Shown: positions 1-6,623, numbered from the stretch's first letter. The stretch is 7,289 bases of DNA from Peptococcaceae bacterium (GCA_019421315.1 JAHZFN010000162.1:1-7289), one strand, 5' to 3'. Translations and numbers: made by a program. The notes: generated from the sequence alone by a model not told the origin.

Positions 1-447
1 GACACGGCGTTTCACTGCGGGGCGAAAAGATACAGGCATCCCGATTGCCGCAACGGCAATGCCATCGGTGTGGAGCTTTGCAGCAGAAAAAACAGCGGAG
101 GTAAATATTATTTTAAGGATGGCACAGTTCAGAGAGCGGCAGATTTGACGAGAAGCCTTATGAAAAAATACGGTGTGGATGTCAATCATGTTTTGCGGCA
201 CTATGACGTTACGGGAAAGAACTGCCCTGCGCCTTTTGTTGAAAACGGTGCGGCTTGGAAAAATTTTTTGAACCGCTTACGGGAGGATGAAGAAGTGGAA
301 AAGCAGATTAAAATCAAATTGAACGGCGTTGTGAAAAGCATCAAAGCGATCGAAAAAAACGGCTATAACTATGTTAAGCTTCAGGATTTGCGTGACGGCA
401 AGCTGGACGTGGATTATGACAGAATGCCGATTATCAGAGTAAAATAG
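1..447 (+). CDS. N-acetylmuramoyl-L-alanine amidase (Amidase_2 type), 3' part only
   Basis: The reading frame is open from base 1, so the start lies outside the window; 148 residues are visible. The enzyme should cleave the bond between muramic acid and L-alanine in peptidoglycan. Visible residues 4-25 (AFHCG, then NAIGVELCS) match the core of Amidase_2 domains. RHYDVTGKNCP carries His67, Lys73 and Cys75; this H-x5-K-x-C spacing equals that of His122, Lys128 and Cys130 in T7 lysozyme, so the last two zinc ligands and the catalytic lysine are present. The first zinc histidine would be upstream. After about residue 98 a separate domain of about 50 residues follows (KLNGVVKSIKAIEKNGYNYV, then KLQDLRDGKL), resembling the small stalk-like or binding domains at the end of clostridial and phage amidases. 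It could be a host autolysin or a prophage endolysin; the window does not decide. A strong terminator follows. Confidence 0.88.
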   Translation, partial: DTAFHCGAKRYRHPDCRNGNAIGVELCSRKNSGGKYYFKDGTVQRAADLTRSLMKKYGVDVNHVLRHYDVTGKNCPAPFVENGAAWKNFLNRLREDEEVEKQIKIKLNGVVKSIKAIEKNGYNYVKLQDLRDGKLDVDYDRMPIIRVK

Positions 448-501
448 TCTGTCATTTTTTTGATTTTTAACAAATTTTCAGATAATGGATTAATAAATCA
501 G

Positions 502-531
502 ACTGCGGTTGTTACGGCAACCGCAGTTTTT
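502..531 (+). terminator. Intrinsic terminator of the amidase gene
   Basis: The arms ACTGCGGTTG (502-511) and CAACCGCAGT (518-527) form a perfect 10-bp stem with a 6-nt loop, followed at once by TTTTTG. It lies 55 bp after the amidase stop codon and no gene intervenes, so it should end the amidase transcript. Confidence 0.9.
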
Positions 532-764
532 GTATTTTGGAAGTTCATATTCTTTGGTGTTTATGTATGATTATAACTTATTATAACCGCAAACAGTGAA
601 TATTTGGTTGACCATCAAATTAATTGTTTTGCGGGAAGCAGTTGATTTAAGAAACAATGAATGCTTTTTCTTGGTCAAAAGTGTTGAAATTTTGAAAGTT
701 ATGTATAATATTGGCTTAATTTTGAGATTTGTCTGAAAAATATAATTTTTTTGTTGATTTTTGG

Positions 765-791
765 TTGACATATAATATTTAATGTGATAAT
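765..791 (+). promoter_or_regulatory. Candidate sigma-70/SigA promoter
   Basis: A perfect TTGACA -35 box (765-770) is followed by TGT-GATAAT (783-791), an extended -10 element with 15-bp spacing; TAATAT at 788-793 is an alternative -10 at the optimal 17 bp. Transcription would start near 798 and run rightwards to the hairpin at 904-943. AT-rich DNA produces such matches by chance, but the exact -35 with either -10 is a good combination. Confidence 0.5.
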
Positions 792-797
792 ATATAT

Positions 798-943
798 TTA
801 ACAAAGCAGGGTGATGTTATATTACTTATGTTTTTTTTATCTTTCGAAAAAAATCACTGTTGCTTTTAAATAATGACACTTACTAATCACAACATATTAC
901 CGCAAACACGAAAACCGGCCTTTTAGGTCGGTTTTCGTGTTTT
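798..943 (+). ncRNA. Candidate small structured RNA of about 146 nt
   Basis: This is inferred from architecture: promoter at 765-791, no credible ORF, and a terminator-like hairpin ending at 943. The transcript's 5' part can fold: 803-815 pairs with 853-866 in a 13-bp helix with one bulged base (859) and two G-U pairs, and inside it T832-T837 can pair with A847-A852. A single-stranded A-rich stretch (about 867-903) precedes the terminal hairpin. I do not recognise the family. An alternative is a peptide of 19 codons (ATG 814, stop 871-873, hydrophobic with three lysines), but its SD-like AGGGTG abuts the ATG without spacing and both would sit in the helix, so I favour RNA over peptide. Confidence 0.3.
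904..943 (+). terminator. Long hairpin, probable intrinsic terminator
   Basis: Positions 904-920 pair with 926-942 over 17 bp with one G-U pair (918-928) and a 5-nt loop (TTTTA). The GC-rich top (ACCGGCC / GGTCGGT) and the TTTT at 940-943 suit a rho-independent terminator on the + strand. On the minus strand only TTTG follows, so it would be weaker there. It is still the only strong hairpin downstream of ytaF on the minus strand and could stop read-through from that side too. Confidence 0.65.
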
Positions 944-1261
944 AATGGCAATTTTACAAAAGAAATGTATTGGGTGTATTGTTATTTTGACAAATTGAAA
1001 TTTGCCGAAAAAGTATGCTGCCCGGCTCTCAAAGTTTTGAATTAATTTGAAATTAGGTTGACAATAAATTAAACCTATTTTATCGGCAGGCAAAACAAAA
1101 GATGTTTTGCAGCTTATCATTTTGGCAAAATTAAGATGGCTTTGCTTCTTTATTTTGGTTTTGGATAACCGCTTGGGCTTTTAATAAATTGTTTTTTGTG
1201 CTCTTATAATTATACTTTGCTGTTAGTTTTAGTGCGGTACGTTTTTGGCAGAGTATTGTTT

Positions 1262-1873
1262 TTAGTTAAAATAGATATATTTCAGCATTTGCCAGATTGC
1301 CAAAGCGATTAAAACAATGCCCGGAATGTAGGAAGAAAGTTTTTTCAGCCAAATTTTGCTTTTGTTGAAAAAACGGCTTTGGGTTTTAAGGATTTTTTGA
1401 CCGCTCTTTTCTCCGACACTCAACAAAATCAGGTTTACAATAAAAACGGAAACAGGAGCGGCGATAAGGTTGGCTCCGACCAAACCCAGAGAAAAACCTA
1501 CACCCAAGGAATCGACGGACAAAGCTATTCCCAAAATGACGGATTCTTTGGCAGATATAATTTTGTCGGCGTTGCTGTCTGCCTTTTCGGGGCTTTTCAA
1601 AACCTGATCTTCGGAGCAAAGGACACTGATAATCAAAACGACACCGAAAATCAGCAAAAGGATTGCCGAAAGCCAATCCCAAGGCAGATTTCGACAAAAA
1701 GACTCCAGGCGGCTGCCCAAAAGCACGGTGCAGAAAAACGCCAAGGCGGCAGAAAGAGAAATCCCCAGCTTTGCCCAAAGGCTGATTTTTATTTCGGACA
1801 GTCCGTAGGCTGCTCCTATCGCCAGGCTGTCTATATTAACGGCTATGACAACAAGAATACAGGTAAAAAGCAA
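1262..1873 (-). CDS. ytaF: YtaF-family membrane protein (MntP-related)
   Basis: A 203-residue membrane protein with about six transmembrane segments (roughly 1-22, 33-52, 66-86, 109-131, 136-153, 181-200). It is built from two related halves, each starting with an Asp-Ser motif inside the membrane: NIDSLAIGAAYGL (Asp15) and SVDSLGVGFSLGL (Asp121). This is the pattern of the MntP (DUF204) fold; MntP itself exports manganese, while the YtaF branch is named after a Bacillus sporulation membrane protein of unclear function. Length (about 200) and position after polA and mutM favour YtaF. A hydrophilic loop at about 87-108 separates the halves. The start is TTG (1871-1873), chosen because GAGGTGA lies 4 nt upstream; that site overlaps a hairpin. 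ytaF alone does not prove sporulation. A cation transport role is inference. Confidence 0.85.
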   Translation of the reverse strand: MLFTCILVVIAVNIDSLAIGAAYGLSEIKISLWAKLGISLSAALAFFCTVLLGSRLESFCRNLPWDWLSAILLLIFGVVLIISVLCSEDQVLKSPEKADSNADKIISAKESVILGIALSVDSLGVGFSLGLVGANLIAAPVSVFIVNLILLSVGEKSGQKILKTQSRFFNKSKIWLKKLSSYIPGIVLIALAIWQMLKYIYFN

Positions 1874-1920
1874 AAAATCACCTCATATATCAGAATATAC
1901 TTTGATATATGAGGTTTTTT
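1872..1920 (-). promoter_or_regulatory. Hairpin overlapping the ytaF ribosome binding site
   Basis: The arms 1881-1892 (CCTCATATATCA) and 1903-1914 form a perfect 12-bp stem, extendable by one A-T and one G-U pair. In the mutM-ytaF transcript the distal arm ends in GAGG, the first half of the GAGGTGA ribosome binding site (1884-1878), so folding would hide it. Six U residues (1877-1872) follow after TGA, so it could also act as a leaky terminator. Read on the + strand, the same hairpin is followed directly by TTTTTT (1915-1920), a good intrinsic terminator shape, although no + strand gene ends here. Confidence 0.6.
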
Positions 1921-1961
1921 GTTTGTTTGTGAATTGGTTTGTTATGTTTGTTTATATGAGT

Positions 1962-2825
1962 TTATGTTATGTTGTTTTGGGGCAGTTTTTGGCAGTTGGG
2001 GCAGTAAAAGCTGCTTCTGCCGACAACTTTGATTTTTTCTATCGGCGTTTGGCAGCGTGGGCAGGGTTCGCCTTGCCGCTGGAATACTTTGAGAAAATTC
2101 TGCATATCGCCTTTTTCGTTGTTGGCGTCCACATAATCACGGAAGGTTGTGCCTCGGTTTTGGATTGCAGTTGCCAAAATTTTTTTCATATGACATACCA
2201 AATCTGCTGTTTCTTCAGGGCTGATTGAGGAAACCTTTCTTTGTGGATGGATTTTGGCGGCAAACAAAACCTCGTCCACATAAATATTGCCCAAACCTGC
2301 GACGACGTGTTGATCCAACAGGGTTCCTTTGATGGTTGACTTTTGTTTATGTTTGAAATTTTCCGCCAGATATTCGGCGGTAAATGCTTTGTCCAACGGT
2401 TCCAAAGCCAGGGAGTTCAGACCGCTGACGGTGTTTATGCGGTCTGCTTCAACCAGCCAAAGGCGCCCGAAACGACGGACATCTTCGAACGCCAGCTGAG
2501 AATTGTCGCTGAAAATAAATTTTAAATGCTCGTGTTTGCGGACAGGTTGAGTTTCCTCGTCGTAAAGAAGTTTGCCTGTCATGCGCATATGAGCTGTCAT
2601 AACAAGCGGCTGACTGTCTTTGCCTTGCGGCGTGATATGGAAAAGCAGATATTTGCCTCGTCTTTTGATTTCTGTTATCAATGCTCCTTTAAGAGCCGTA
2701 AATTCTTCGGGGTTTTGGCTTTCGATAACCACAGGATTATAGATTTCCACTTTGGCGACAGTCTTGTTGACAACCCTCGGAATAAGGCTTTGACGTAATG
2801 TTTCGACTTCCGGTAATTCGGGCAT
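1962..2825 (-). CDS. mutM: Formamidopyrimidine-DNA glycosylase (Fpg/MutM)
   Basis: A bifunctional DNA glycosylase and AP lyase that removes oxidised purines such as 8-oxoguanine and FapyG. The N-terminus MPELPEVETLR is diagnostic: Pro2 is the Schiff-base nucleophile and Glu3 the acid. Lys58 in RRGKYLLF matches the essential lysine near position 57. The helix-two-turn-helix part contains LLDQHVVAGLGNIYVDEVLF. A C-terminal zinc finger has Cys255, Cys258, Cys275 and Cys278, with the conserved Arg in GRSSFYCPNCQ. The length of 287 residues is slightly above the usual 270-280. An in-frame GTG three codons upstream is rejected, because Pro must be residue 2 and AAGGAG lies 8 nt before this ATG. The gene starts 44 bp after polA ends, in the same direction, so they are probably cotranscribed; Pol I can fill the gaps made by this enzyme. 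Confidence 0.97.
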   Translation of the reverse strand: MPELPEVETLRQSLIPRVVNKTVAKVEIYNPVVIESQNPEEFTALKGALITEIKRRGKYLLFHITPQGKDSQPLVMTAHMRMTGKLLYDEETQPVRKHEHLKFIFSDNSQLAFEDVRRFGRLWLVEADRINTVSGLNSLALEPLDKAFTAEYLAENFKHKQKSTIKGTLLDQHVVAGLGNIYVDEVLFAAKIHPQRKVSSISPEETADLVCHMKKILATAIQNRGTTFRDYVDANNEKGDMQNFLKVFQRQGEPCPRCQTPIEKIKVVGRSSFYCPNCQKLPQNNIT

Positions 2826-2869
2826 ATTATTCACTCCTTGTTGTCATATTGCTTGTTTGGTGTTAAATG

Positions 2870-5572
2870 TTATTCTGCGGCGTGCATATTATACCAATCT
2901 TTGCCTTCTTTGACATCTGCCATCATGGGAACTGCAAGTGCAAAGGCGCTTTCCATCTCTTCTTTTACCAGTTTGATGACGGCGCTGCGTTCTTCGGGCG
3001 GGCAGTCGAAAATCAATTCGTCGTGTACCTGTAAAAGCATTTTTGCCCGAAGTTTTTCTCTTTTCAAGCGGCGGTCGCTGTTGAGCATTGCCAGCTTCAT
3101 AATATCGGCGGCAGTGCCTTGGATTGGTGTGTTTAGGGCGGTTCTTTCGGCGAAACTGCGCAAATTATAGTTGCGGTTGTTCAAATCGGGCAGCCAGCGT
3201 TTTCTGCCCAGCAGGGTTTCAACATAACCGTCCGCCTTGCCATTTTCCACAATATCTTTCATGTATAAACGCACGCCGTCATAACCTGCCAGGTATTTTT
3301 CGATGTATTCTTTGGCTTCGGCTCGGCTGATTTTTAAATCCTTTGCCAGTCCGAAATCACTTATGCCGTAGACAATGCCGAAATTGACGGCTTTGGCACG
3401 GCGTCTTTGTTCTTTGGTAACATCTTTGATGTCAACTCCGAAAACCTCGGCGGCTGTTCTGGCGTGAATATCTTCGTTGTTGATAAAGCTTTTCTGCAAA
3501 ACCTTGTCGTTGGAAATATGCGCCAAAACCCGCAGTTCAATTTGGGAATAGTCGGCAGAAACCAAAATATTGCCGGGGGAAGGCTTGAACGCCAAGCGCA
3601 GTTTGCGCCCCATTTCATCCCGAATCGGTATATTTTGCAGATTGGGCTCGGTTGAGGACAAACGCCCCGTTGCTGTTACTGTTTGGTTGAAGGTGGTATG
3701 AATTTTGCCGTCTGCACCAATCAGAGATTGCAGACCGACAGCGTAAGTTGAACGCAGCTTGCTGACGGAACGGTATTGCAGTACCAAATCGGCAATGGGG
3801 TATTGCTCAGTTAAGGTTTCTAAAACCTCTTGGTTGGTGGAAAATCCCGTTTTGGTTTTTTTGATGGGCGGAATGCCCATTTCCACAAACAGCACTTCTC
3901 CCAGCTGTTTGGGAGAGTTGATGTTGAAGCTTCTGCCTGCCAAATCGTAAATTTGCGCTGTCAGATCGGCTTCCTTGGCGGAAAGCTCCAGGTCAATTTT
4001 TTGCAGAACGCTTTTGTCAACGGTAATGCCGTTCAATTCCATTTCCGCCAAAACGAACGACAGGGGAAATTCCAAATCTTTATATAGTTTGTCGAGCTTG
4101 TTTTCCTGCAGTTTTTCTTTAAGGCAGGAACACAAATTTTCTATACAGCCTACGTTTAAGGCGGCGATTTCCTCGGCGGAGTAATCTTTTTCGTTTATGG
4201 GTTGGGCGTTCAGATATTCCGCCGCCAAAGCGTGGGGCGCATAAGAGCCTGCGACGGGATTGAGCAGGTATGCCATCAGTTCGATGTCATCGGCAACGCC
4301 TTGCAGCTTGACGTTGAGTTTATGCAAAGCGGTAATCAGCGCCTTTCCCTGATAAGTTGTTTTTTTGATGCTGCCGTCGGTAAAAATTTTTGCCATATCG
4401 GTGTTTGCTGCTGCAGCTGCCAAAGGAGATACGGCAATTTCGTTTTTGCCGTCTTTGCGGTATTGCACAGCCAAAATGTTTTTGTGCAGGCAAACCGCAA
4501 AATTTGCGGCTTCCCGCAAATCCGCCGCCAAGGCGGCAAAATCAATGCAGCTGTTGATGACGGCTTGTTCTTGGGGCTTGGCAAACAGACCGCCTATTTC
4601 TTGTTGGTCGTCTGTATTATCGGTATCGCTTGCCGCAGGAGGATTGTTTTGTTCTTGGCTCACGGCGGTTTTTGCCTGTACGGGGGCTGTTGCCTGCGGT
4701 GCGGAACGCAGAAGGCTGACAAAATTCATTTCTTTGTAAAATTCAGTCAACGGTTGGTTTTCCTGCAAGGGCAGACTGTTGTATTCATAACGGCTTAAAT
4801 TCGCCAGTTCGGGAAATTTTTCTTCCATATGGCAGTCAATTACGGCAAGCTTGCGGCTCATTAAGGCATCCTCCTTGCCGTTGATGACTTTGTTACGCAG
4901 GCCGTTGGCTTTGATATTTTCGGCGTTTGCCAAAACGTTGTCAAGATTGCCGTATTCTTTCAGTAGCTTTAAGGCGGTTTTTTCGCCGACGCCTTTGATA
5001 CCGGGGATATTGTCGGAGGTGTCCCCCATCAACGCTTTTAAATCGATCATTTCGGCGGGCGGCAGTCCGTAATGCTCCAGCAAGGTAGCTTTGTTCCAAA
5101 TTTCGGTGTTGGTTATACCTTTTTTGGTCAGCATAACCCTGGTGTGTTCGTTAATCAGCTGAAAACTGTCGCGGTCGCCTGTCAGAATAAAAACCTCATG
5201 GTCGCGGCTGGCGATTCTTGCCAGCGTTCCGATAATATCGTCCGCTTCGTAATTTTCAATTTCCTCCCAGGTAATGTTCATTTTTTCCATAAGAGTTTTC
5301 GCCAGTTCAAACTGGGGCTTCAGCTCGTCGGGTGTGGCGCTTCTGGTGCCTTTGTATTGGGAGTAAACTGCCGTGCGGAAGGTTATGCGGCTTTTGTCAA
5401 AGCAAATTGCCGCTTTTTGCGGTTTTTCCGTTTCCAAGATTTTGTTCATCATGATGGCAAGACCGTAAACGGCGTTGGTGAAAACGCCCTTTTTGTTGGT
5501 CAAAAGCGGCCAAGCGTAAAAAGCTCTGTGTACCAGAGAGCTGCCGTCCACAATCAAAAATTTATCTCTCAT
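2870..5572 (-). CDS. polA: DNA polymerase I
   Basis: Full length, 900 residues. Residues 1-290 form the 5'-3' flap nuclease with its acidic residues visible: Asp9, Asp59, Glu109/Asp111/Asp112 in YEADD, Asp133/Asp135 in TGDRDS, and Asp184/Asp187 in MGDTSDN, followed by the helix-hairpin-helix GIKGVGEKTALKLL. A Gln/Ala/Asp-rich linker (about 291-335) leads to a 3'-5' exonuclease-like domain (about 336-500) in which the first motif DxE is absent; only a motif II-like DDIELMAYLLNP remains, so proofreading should be inactive, as in Bacillus and Thermus. The polymerase domain (about 500-900) has motif A SADYSQIELR (Asp674), motif B with Lys727, Phe731 and Gly732, and motif C QVHDELIFD (Asp851, Glu852). 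Phe731 corresponds to E. coli Phe762. Role: Okazaki fragment maturation and repair synthesis. The start ATG has GAGG 11 nt upstream, a slightly long spacing. Confidence 0.98.
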   Translation of the reverse strand: MRDKFLIVDGSSLVHRAFYAWPLLTNKKGVFTNAVYGLAIMMNKILETEKPQKAAICFDKSRITFRTAVYSQYKGTRSATPDELKPQFELAKTLMEKMNITWEEIENYEADDIIGTLARIASRDHEVFILTGDRDSFQLINEHTRVMLTKKGITNTEIWNKATLLEHYGLPPAEMIDLKALMGDTSDNIPGIKGVGEKTALKLLKEYGNLDNVLANAENIKANGLRNKVINGKEDALMSRKLAVIDCHMEEKFPELANLSRYEYNSLPLQENQPLTEFYKEMNFVSLLRSAPQATAPVQAKTAVSQEQNNPPAASDTDNTDDQQEIGGLFAKPQEQAVINSCIDFAALAADLREAANFAVCLHKNILAVQYRKDGKNEIAVSPLAAAAANTDMAKIFTDGSIKKTTYQGKALITALHKLNVKLQGVADDIELMAYLLNPVAGSYAPHALAAEYLNAQPINEKDYSAEEIAALNVGCIENLCSCLKEKLQENKLDKLYKDLEFPLSFVLAEMELNGITVDKSVLQKIDLELSAKEADLTAQIYDLAGRSFNINSPKQLGEVLFVEMGIPPIKKTKTGFSTNQEVLETLTEQYPIADLVLQYRSVSKLRSTYAVGLQSLIGADGKIHTTFNQTVTATGRLSSTEPNLQNIPIRDEMGRKLRLAFKPSPGNILVSADYSQIELRVLAHISNDKVLQKSFINNEDIHARTAAEVFGVDIKDVTKEQRRRAKAVNFGIVYGISDFGLAKDLKISRAEAKEYIEKYLAGYDGVRLYMKDIVENGKADGYVETLLGRKRWLPDLNNRNYNLRSFAERTALNTPIQGTAADIMKLAMLNSDRRLKREKLRAKMLLQVHDELIFDCPPEERSAVIKLVKEEMESAFALAVPMMADVKEGKDWYNMHAAE

Positions 5573-5653
5573 GCCTGTATAAGCCTCTTTTCCGAATAGA
5601 ATATTTTACAAGTTCTTTAACTCGTTTTTAACAGTTTTGTATCTTTAAAATAA

Positions 5654-5690
5654 ATTATACTATATTTTCTCTTTAAATAAAAGTTTTTAA
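5654..5690 (-). promoter_or_regulatory. Candidate polA operon promoter
   Basis: On the minus strand a perfect TATAAT lies at 5659-5654, with an AT-rich upstream region; the best -35 at 17 bp is only TTTTAT, a weak match. Transcription would start near 5647, giving a leader of about 75 nt before polA. I see no riboswitch-like structure in that leader. Confidence 0.4.
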
Positions 5691-5786
5691 ACAAATAATG
5701 CAAAATCTGCAAAACTGATAATGGGTCATAAGCTAAATTCGAAACAAATTTTACAATAAACAGGTTGTTAAATATGCTGCGGTATG

Positions 5787-5816
5787 CTTTAATTAAAGAC
5801 GGTTTCATGTTATAAT
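5787..5816 (+). promoter_or_regulatory. Promoter of the MgtC-family gene, with palindrome
   Basis: TGT followed by a perfect TATAAT (5808-5816) is an ideal extended -10 element. The -35 position (TTTAAT, 17-bp spacing) is poor, as is common for extended -10 promoters, and it lies inside the 12-bp perfect palindrome CTTTAATTAAAG (5787-5798), a possible operator. The start would be near 5823, leaving a leader of about 29 nt, too short for a magnesium-sensing leader like that of Salmonella mgtC. Confidence 0.55.
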
Positions 5817-5851
5817 TATAAAAAGTAAAGGAAAAAAAGGAGGCGGAGATA

Positions 5852-6508
5852 ATGGGACTTTCGCATTGGGAAATTACACTGCGTTTGCTTTTGGCGGCTG
5901 TTTACGGCGGTTTGATCGGCATGGAACGGCACCAAAACGGCAAGCCCGTAGGCAGACGAACTCATGCCATAATTTGTCTGTCCGGTTCGATTATTGCCAT
6001 TATCGGACTTTGCGGTTTTGAAAATTTGGACGGTTTTACAAGAGACCCAACCCGTTTGCCCGTCGGCGTTTTGACAGGCTTGGGCTTTTTGGGCGCAGGT
6101 GTCATCTGGCAGGACAAAGGAGGCGTCAAGGGTCTGACCACGGCGGCAACGGTTTACGCCACCGCTTGTATCGGCTTGACTGTAGGTTTCGGTTATTATT
6201 ATCTTGCCACCTTGGGAACTCTGTTGATTTTTTTGATTCTTTGTTCGGGCAGAATACTGAATAAGCTGGACAAAAAGAAAAAGCTGGAAAACTTTGAAAA
6301 CCAAATGCTTGCCAACAGCAAGGATAAGTATAAAAGGGAGCTTTACAAGCAGAGAATGGCGGAAAATGCCGAAATGAGCAGGGACGACTACTGCCTGGCG
6401 GAGGAAGACGACGAAAACTGCTATAACAAAAAATGCGAAACGGAAGAAGCAGACAGCGAAAATACCGCAAGCAATAAAAACGCAAGCAATAAAAACGAAG
6501 GTAATTAA
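5852..6508 (+). CDS. MgtC/SapB-family membrane protein with charged C-terminal tail
   Basis: 218 residues. Residues 7-134 form the MgtC/SapB N-terminal membrane domain with four or five helices (about 7-23, 38-53, 70-87, 95-115, 117-134). Family signatures are RLLLAAVYGGLIGMERH (11-27), GRRTHAIICLSG (34-45), DPTRLPVGVLTGLGFLGAGV (65-84) and KGLTTAATVYATACIGL (93-109). In Salmonella and Mycobacterium, MgtC supports survival in low magnesium and in macrophages and affects the F-type ATP synthase; functions of the many other members are mostly unknown. Residues 138-218 do not resemble the ACT-like domain of longer MgtC proteins. They form a hydrophilic, Lys- then Glu/Asp-rich tail with four Met, three Cys and the repeat ASNKN-ASNKN at the end. 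AAGGAGG lies 8 nt before the ATG. Short tandem duplications mark the gene's 3' end. Confidence 0.9.
   Translation: MGLSHWEITLRLLLAAVYGGLIGMERHQNGKPVGRRTHAIICLSGSIIAIIGLCGFENLDGFTRDPTRLPVGVLTGLGFLGAGVIWQDKGGVKGLTTAATVYATACIGLTVGFGYYYLATLGTLLIFLILCSGRILNKLDKKKKLENFENQMLANSKDKYKRELYKQRMAENAEMSRDDYCLAEEDDENCYNKKCETEEADSENTASNKNASNKNEGN
6467..6496 (+). repeat. 15-bp perfect tandem duplication in the MgtC-family gene
   Basis: GCAAGCAATAAAAAC occurs twice head to tail (6467-6481, 6482-6496). It is in frame and encodes ASNKN twice near the C-terminus, consistent with a slippage duplication that preserved the frame. Confidence 0.9.
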
Positions 6509-6524
6509 GAGAAGGTAATTAAGA
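6497..6524 (+). repeat. 14-bp perfect tandem duplication across the stop codon
   Basis: GAAGGTAATTAAGA occurs twice head to tail (6497-6510, 6511-6524), starting at the base after the 15-bp repeat. The first copy contains the TAA stop codon of the MgtC-family gene (6506-6508); the second copy lies wholly downstream of it and is not translated. Confidence 0.9.
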
Positions 6525-6623
6525 AATATTATAAAAAATCAATTTAAAAAAGTTGTGGGAAAATGTGCCAAACGGCAAAAAGTACGGACAAAAATAGAAT
6601 GAATTTAAGCAGGTAAAGATAAC
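6525..6623. other. Gap between the MgtC-family and NTPase genes
   Basis: This is AT-rich. The only inverted repeat noted is the 4-bp TGCC / GGCA at about 6567-6578, followed by AAAAAG, so no terminator. No good promoter was seen; read-through from the MgtC-family gene is likely. Confidence 0.4.

Larger units (their letters stand above)
448..1261. other. AT-rich intergenic region without a convincing protein gene
   Basis: Both strands were read in all frames. The open stretches present (for example 571-804 and 923-1120 on the minus strand) lack good ribosome binding sites, are biased by base composition and resemble no protein family I know. The region holds the amidase terminator (502-531), a promoter-like element (765-791), a long hairpin (904-943) and, at 1090-1110, a smaller hairpin (GCAAAACA / TGTTTTGC) without a U-tract. 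In 946-1261 I see only this small hairpin, a weak TTGACA-containing stretch at 1058 and a TATAATTATA palindrome at 1205-1214 lacking a matching -35 box. It may be the remnant of a lost gene between the amidase and the polA cluster. Confidence 0.6.

Noticed and set aside
1090..1110. An 8-bp hairpin (GCAAAACA / TGTTTTGC), considered as the ytaF terminator
   Set aside because: No U-tract follows on either strand.
923..1120. A possible 65-residue minus-strand protein downstream of ytaF
   Set aside because: It has no ribosome binding site, no family resemblance, and overlaps the terminator hairpin at 904-943.
1141..1260. An open minus-strand stretch just after ytaF, considered as a gene remnant
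   Set aside because: There is no start codon with a ribosome binding site, and the translation is Lys/Asn/Gln-rich as expected from AT-rich DNA.
1379..1912. A 177-codon + strand open frame opposite ytaF
   Set aside because: It lies opposite a gene with clear family motifs, its protein is low-complexity Gln/Asn/Lys-rich, and no ribosome binding site is seen.
2826..2834. GTG start giving mutM three extra residues
   Set aside because: MutM needs Pro as residue 2, and the AAGGAG site is correctly spaced for the ATG at 2825, while it would touch the GTG.
4202..4798. A 198-codon open frame on the + strand within polA
   Set aside because: It is antisense to the intact polA linker and exonuclease-like domain, has no family resemblance and is explained by the codon bias of polA.
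5072..5599. A 175-codon + strand open frame opposite the start of polA
   Set aside because: It is antisense to the conserved nuclease domain and shows no recognisable motif.
5816..6304. A 162-codon minus-strand open frame opposite the MgtC-family gene
   Set aside because: The + strand carries the MgtC/SapB signatures with a strong ribosome binding site; the antisense protein has no motif.
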